Assembly: GCA_013298485.1 (NCBI GenBank)
Contig: JAAFHS010000042.1
Span: 1-10,477, forward strand
From: Rhodobacterales bacterium
GTDB lineage: Bacteria > Pseudomonadota > Alphaproteobacteria > Rhodobacterales > Rhodobacteraceae
Direction of reading: 5' to 3'
Length of the DNA stretch: 10,477 nucleotides
A program made the position numbers and the translations under genes. The notes under the pieces were generated by a model, which did no database searches, was not told where the DNA came from, and saw only the letters and a program-made list of their open reading frames with translations. Below, piece by piece: positions 7,468 to 10,477 of the stretch (position 1 is its first letter; each line of letters starts with the position of its first letter).

Positions 7468-8472
7468 ATGAACATCACCGCGCGCGGCGATCTTGCCCAG
7501 ACCTTTCAACTGCGCCGCCAGAACGCCGACCTCAAAGCCGACGTCACCCGCCTGTCGACCGAGGTGACAACTGGCCAGACCGCCGATGCAGGCCGCCACC
7601 TTGCCGGCGATGTCGCAGGCCTTACCGGTATTGATTCCGCCCTTGCCCGCCTTGGCAGCTATACCCGCGCCGCGGGTGAGGCCGCGTTTTTCACAGGCGC
7701 CATGCAAACCACCCTTGGGGCCGTGCAGGAGATGGCCGCCGAGCTTGCCCCCACGCTGCTGTCCACTGCCACCGCCGGAAACACAGGCTCTGTTCTGGCG
7801 GCAGCCCGCGAAGGGCGGCAATCCTTCGACACCGCCGTCAGCCTCTATAACACCCGCCTTGGCGACCGCGCCCTGTTTGGCGGGCAGGAAACTGCGCGCT
7901 CCCCCCTTGCCGCGCCCGACGTCCTGCTGGCCGCGATGGAAACCGCCATCGCCGGGGCCGTCACCGCGCAGGATGTCGAGACCGCCCTTGATGCCTGGTT
8001 CGCCAGCCCCACCGGTTTTGCCGCCACCGGCTATCTGGGCGGGCAGCCCCTCGCCGGTCTGCCCATCGGGCCGGGGCAGGTCGCATCGGTCGATGTCACC
8101 GCCGCCGATCCCGCCGTCAGGGAAACGCTCAAGGCTTTCGGCATGGCCGCCCTACTGGACCGTGGCCTGTTCGCCGGTGCGCCGCAGGCACAGGCGGGCC
8201 TGTTGCGCCGCGCGGGTGAAAATCTTGCCGAAGGCCAGAACAGCCGCGCCCTGCTGACCGGTCGCCTCGGCACCACCGAAGGCCAGATCGAACGCGCCCG
8301 TGTGCGCAATGAGGCCGAGACGACCGCCCTGCGCATCGCACGTGCCGAACTGCTGGCCATTGACCCGTATGAGGCGGCCTCGCGTCTGGAACAGGCGCAG
8401 GGCCAGCTTGAATCCCTCTACACCATCACCGCGCGGCTTTCGCGCCTCAACCTTGTGGATTTCCTGCGATGA
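7468..8472 (+). CDS. flgL: Flagellar hook-associated protein 3 FlgL
   Basis: Second hook-filament junction protein, which connects FlgK to the flagellin filament. The product is 334 aa, mostly alpha-helical at both ends like flagellin. The N-terminal helix (about 8-60, LRRQNADLKADVTRLSTEVTTG) resembles the flagellin/FlgL core. DRALFGGQE (about residue 131 on) fits the FlgL motif LYGG/LFGG. The C-terminal helices (about 255-334) end ITARLSRLNLVDFLR, as expected for FlgL. It starts three bases after the flgK stop with no good Shine-Dalgarno, suggesting translational coupling, and its stop overlaps flgI by ATGA. FlgL is preferred over flagellin because of the gene order and the C-terminus. Confidence 0.9.
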   Translation: MNITARGDLAQTFQLRRQNADLKADVTRLSTEVTTGQTADAGRHLAGDVAGLTGIDSALARLGSYTRAAGEAAFFTGAMQTTLGAVQEMAAELAPTLLSTATAGNTGSVLAAAREGRQSFDTAVSLYNTRLGDRALFGGQETARSPLAAPDVLLAAMETAIAGAVTAQDVETALDAWFASPTGFAATGYLGGQPLAGLPIGPGQVASVDVTAADPAVRETLKAFGMAALLDRGLFAGAPQAQAGLLRRAGENLAEGQNSRALLTGRLGTTEGQIERARVRNEAETTALRIARAELLAIDPYEAASRLEQAQGQLESLYTITARLSRLNLVDFLR

Positions 8473-9563
8473 TCCGTGCCCTTCTCGCTTTGTTTCTGCT
8501 CGCCATGCCCGCCATGGCCGAACCCATCCGCCTGAAAGACCTTGTTGAATTCGATGGCGTGCGCGGCAACGACCTTGTGGGTTATGGCCTTGTCGTCGGC
8601 CTGAACGGCACGGGCGATGGCCTGCGCAACGCGCCCTTTACCGAAGAAATCATGTCGAACCTTCTGGAACGCCTCGGCGTGAACGTGACGGGCGAAAATT
8701 TCCGCCCCAAGAACGTGGCCGCCGTGTTTGTCACCGCCCGCCTGCCACCCTTTGCCCGTGCAGGCGGGCAGATCGACGTCACGGTATCCGCCATTGGCGA
8801 TGCCAACAGTCTGCTGGGCGGCACCCTCATCATGACGCCGCTGAACGCTGCCGATGGCCAGATTTATGCCGTGGCTCAGGGCACGATCATCGCGGGCGGC
8901 ATATCCGCCGAAGGCGAGGCCGCGCGCGTGGTCCAGGGCGTGCCCACCGCCGGGATGATCCCGTCAGGTGCGCGGGTGGAACGCGAGGTGGAGTTTGACT
9001 TCACCGCCCTGACGACCATACGCCTGGCCCTGCGCAGCCCCGATTTCACCACCGCCGCCCGCATCGAAGGGGTCATCAATCAGGAATTCGGCCAGGGTGT
9101 CGCCTTCATGCTGGACGCGGGCACCGTGGCCATGGATCTGGACCGCGCGAATATGCCCTCACCTGCGCATGTGATCGGGCGGATCGAAAATCTGGTGGTC
9201 GAACCGGAAACCCGCGCGCGGGTGGTTGTTGATCAACGCTCGGGCACCATCGTGATGGGGGAAGACGTCCGCATCAGCCGCGTGGCGGTGGCGCAGGGCA
9301 ATCTGACCCTGCGGGTGGAAGAGGCGCCCGTCGTCGTCCAACCCAATCCGTTCAGCGAGGGGGAAACCATCGTGGTGCCACGCTCCTCGGCCAGCATCGA
9401 TCAGTCGGGCGGCACGGGTCTGGCCGAAGTGCAGGCAGGCACCGATCTGTCGCAGGTCGTGGCCGGCCTGAACGCGCTGGGCGTTGCGCCGAACGACATG
9501 ATCGACATCCTCAAAAGCATCAATGCGGCCGGCGCGTTGCATGCCGAATTCATCGTGAACTGA
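8469..9563 (+). CDS. flgI: Flagellar P-ring protein FlgI
   Basis: Periplasmic P-ring subunit that surrounds the rod in the peptidoglycan layer. Unlike its neighbours it is a Sec substrate: residues 1-17 (MIRALLALFLLAMPAMA) form a clear signal peptide, with probable cleavage before EPIRLKDL. The mature part begins with the family hallmark RLKDLVEFDGVRGNDLVGYG followed by LVVGLNGTGD. Other family blocks are NVAAVFVTARLPPFAR, GQIDVTVSAIGDANSLLGG, the VDQRSGTIVMGEDVRIS segment and the end NALGVAPNDMIDILKSINAAGALHAEFIVN. The 364-aa length is normal. The ATG sits in an ATGA overlap with flgL. A downstream flgH or flgJ is not present in the window. Confidence 0.96.
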   Translation: MIRALLALFLLAMPAMAEPIRLKDLVEFDGVRGNDLVGYGLVVGLNGTGDGLRNAPFTEEIMSNLLERLGVNVTGENFRPKNVAAVFVTARLPPFARAGGQIDVTVSAIGDANSLLGGTLIMTPLNAADGQIYAVAQGTIIAGGISAEGEAARVVQGVPTAGMIPSGARVEREVEFDFTALTTIRLALRSPDFTTAARIEGVINQEFGQGVAFMLDAGTVAMDLDRANMPSPAHVIGRIENLVVEPETRARVVVDQRSGTIVMGEDVRISRVAVAQGNLTLRVEEAPVVVQPNPFSEGETIVVPRSSASIDQSGGTGLAEVQAGTDLSQVVAGLNALGVAPNDMIDILKSINAAGALHAEFIVN

Positions 9564-9648
9564 TGACCGCCACCCGCAGACCAGCACCATGACAACGACA
9601 GCGACAGCCACCGGAAAATCTCTCCACTGATAGGGCCGACGGGTTATG

Positions 9649-9697
9649 GGCACTTCCCTCCCCCCACTGTGGGGGAGGGGGAGGGTGGGGGGATACG
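9649..9697 (+). repeat. G-rich intergenic repeat, copy 3
   Basis: Same orientation as copy 1. It shows GGCACTTCCCTCCCCCC, the 9-bp hairpin (9656-9664 with 9671-9679, loop of six) and the tail GGGTGGGGGGATACGG. It starts 85 nt after the flgI stop. The GAAA lead-in of copies 1 and 2 is absent, which helps define the element boundary at about GGCAC. It lacks a T-run after the stem, so it is not a classical intrinsic terminator, though it could stall polymerase or protect the 3' end of the flgEKLI mRNA. Confidence 0.85.
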
Positions 9698-9738
9698 GTG
9701 GCAAAGAGGCTGCAGGTTGGTCTAAGGGAAACCCCGCC

Positions 9739-9831
9739 ATGGATCACGCAGCGCGTCAGAAAGCCTGGGAAAAATCGGCCATTGCACCGGAAACGACTTG
9801 CTCGGACTGTGTTACCAAAATCTTAAAATAG
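9739..9831 (+). CDS. Possible 30-codon small ORF
   Basis: An ATG with a fair ribosome binding site (AAGGGA, nine bases upstream) opens a 30-residue frame ending in TAG. The peptide is charged and soluble, with no membrane segment, and has a CxxC pair (CSDC) near its end. I do not recognise it. It lies 42 nt after repeat copy 3 and no recognised promoter precedes it. Its length is within what chance gives, so it may equally be non-coding or a remnant of a gene disrupted by the repeat. Confidence 0.2.
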   Translation: MDHAARQKAWEKSAIAPETTCSDCVTKILK

Positions 9832-9866
9832 CACGTTTTCAAAACATCAACATGTTGTTTCTAAAA

Positions 9867-9894
9867 GATATAGTCTGAAATTGACAGCTGTCAA
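9867..9894 (-). promoter_or_regulatory. Sigma-70-like promoter on the minus strand
   Basis: On the minus strand TTGACA (9889-9894, perfect -35) is followed after 16 bases by TATATC (9867-9872, four of six to TATAAT). Transcription would start near 9860 and run toward the 3' end of flgI, antisense to it, with no recognised gene in that direction. The -35 is one half of the palindrome at 9878-9897, so a dimeric regulator there would block it. In an AT-rich patch such a match can be accidental. Confidence 0.3.
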
Positions 9895-9901
9895 TTTTCA
9901 G
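9875..9901. terminator. Palindrome/hairpin between convergent flgI and fliP, possible bidirectional terminator or operator
   Basis: The core TTGACAGCTGTCAA (9881-9894) extends to a perfect 20-bp palindrome (9878-9897). With one bulged T it extends to a 13-bp stem, CTGAAATTGACAG pairing with the 3' half ending TTTTCAG. It starts nine bases past the fliP stop, where a terminator for convergent genes is expected. Neither side has a proper T-run directly after the stem and there is no real loop, which argues for a protein-binding operator instead. The TTGAC-N4-GTCAA layout resembles FNR/CRP-superfamily sites. Confidence 0.4.
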
Positions 9902-9909
9902 CCGAAACC

Positions 9910-10477
9910 CTAGAAATAGCTTCGCACAAGCGCCCCTGAAATCAGTGCCCATCCGTCCGCCACCACGAAAAACGCCAGCTTGAACGGCAGCGACACAATC
10001 GCGGGCGGCACCATCATCATCCCCATCGACATCAGCACGGCGGCCACGACCAGATCAATGATCAGGAACGGCAGAAAGATCAGGAACCCGATCTCGAACG
10101 CCCGCTGAATCTCGCTCAGCAGGAATGACGGCACCAGCAGCGACAGCGCCGCCTCACCGGGTGGCAAGACCTCGCCCGGGCGCAGGGCCTGCATCGCGGC
10201 ATAGGTATCGGGATCAATCCGCGCCGCCATGAACACGCGGAAGGGGGCCATCGTCGCGGTAAAGGCGGTGGGCAGATCAACAGTGCCCTGCGACAGCGGC
10301 TCCAGCCCCTTGACCCAGGCCTCGGTCAGGACCGGGTCCATCACGAACCAGGTCAGAAACAGCGCAAGACTGACGATCAGCATGTTCGGCGGCGCCTGCT
10401 GCAGTCCGATCGCCTGCCGCAGGATCGACAGCACTGTGACGATGAAGGGAAAGCAGGTCACCATCACCGCCAGCCCC
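9910..10477 (-). CDS. fliP: Flagellar export gate protein FliP (5' end outside the window)
   Basis: Core subunit of the FliPQR export gate in the inner membrane, through which FlgE, FlgK, FlgL and flagellin leave the cell. About 189 C-terminal codons are visible; the frame stays open to the window edge, so the N-terminus (signal sequence and first helix) is missing, and Met codons at 10462-10467 are internal. Seen: a helix with LSILRQAIGLQQAPPN, then SLALFLTWFVMDPVL, a periplasmic loop with RPGEVLPPGEAALSLLVPSF, and the family signature FEIGFLIFLPFLIIDLVVAA followed by VLMSMGMMMVPPAIVSLPFK. The C-terminus is a helix ending VRSYF. It is convergent with flgI, so it belongs to a different operon that continues to the right. 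Confidence 0.95.
   Translation of the reverse strand, partial: GLAVMVTCFPFIVTVLSILRQAIGLQQAPPNMLIVSLALFLTWFVMDPVLTEAWVKGLEPLSQGTVDLPTAFTATMAPFRVFMAARIDPDTYAAMQALRPGEVLPPGEAALSLLVPSFLLSEIQRAFEIGFLIFLPFLIIDLVVAAVLMSMGMMMVPPAIVSLPFKLAFFVVADGWALISGALVRSYF

Larger units (their letters stand above)
9564..9909. other. flgI-fliP convergent intergenic region, 346 nt
   Basis: Spacer between two genes that face each other. In order it holds two tiny chained ORFs right after flgI (9 and 13 codons, TGATG and ATGA overlaps, probably meaningless), repeat copy 3, a possible 30-codon ORF, and an AT-rich island (about 9810-9900) whose base composition is unlike everything else in the window. The island contains three palindromes: GTTTTCAAAAC (9835-9845), CAACATGTTG (9848-9857) and a 20-bp one at 9878-9897. 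Confidence 0.7.

Noticed and set aside
9563..9632. Two tiny chained ORFs (9 and 13 codons) right after flgI
   Set aside because: Despite TGATG and ATGA overlaps they are too short, low in complexity (Thr/Ala-rich) and resemble no family.

Overview
The window looks like a piece of a GC-rich alphaproteobacterial chromosome. The best fit is a flagellated member of the Rhodobacterales (Roseobacter/Rhodobacter relatives). This rests on strong G/C bias at codon third positions, tightly packed genes with 4-nt overlaps, the MotB and hook-protein sequence style, and the gene mix. It is judged by eye, without a search.

Left part (about 2-3312, + strand): a two-gene type I secretion unit. It holds an ABC permease/ATPase of the LapB/LssB-like class with an N-terminal C39-like domain (5' end not resolved in the window) and its HlyD/LapC-like periplasmic adaptor, joined by an ATGA overlap. 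No outer-membrane TolC-type gene or secreted substrate lies inside the window.

Middle part (3431-9563, + strand): flagellar genes. motB (stator) comes first. A 416-nt gap follows, carrying a large inverted repeat and a CtrA-like site. Then comes a compact run flgE (hook), flgK and flgL (hook-filament junction) and flgI (P-ring), with intergenic distances of 9 nt, 3 nt and a 4-nt overlap, so it is almost certainly one operon. These products build the parts outside the cytoplasmic membrane: FlgI forms the periplasmic bushing, FlgE the hook, FlgK and FlgL the adaptor to the filament. MotB anchors the stator to peptidoglycan.

Right part: flgI and a converging fliP (minus strand, 5' end cut by the window edge; inner-membrane export-gate subunit) are separated by a 346-nt non-coding stretch. 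It holds a third copy of the repeat, a possible 30-codon ORF and an AT-rich island with several palindromes.

All named genes belong to known families. The less ordinary content is between the genes. A G-rich repeat family occurs as an inverted pair before flgE and as a single copy after flgI, so it brackets the flgEKLI operon; each + copy can fold either as a hairpin or as a G-quadruplex. The AT-rich island between the convergent genes has a 20-bp perfect palindrome overlapping a good sigma-70-like promoter that does not face any recognised gene. I did not find a clearly new multi-gene system.
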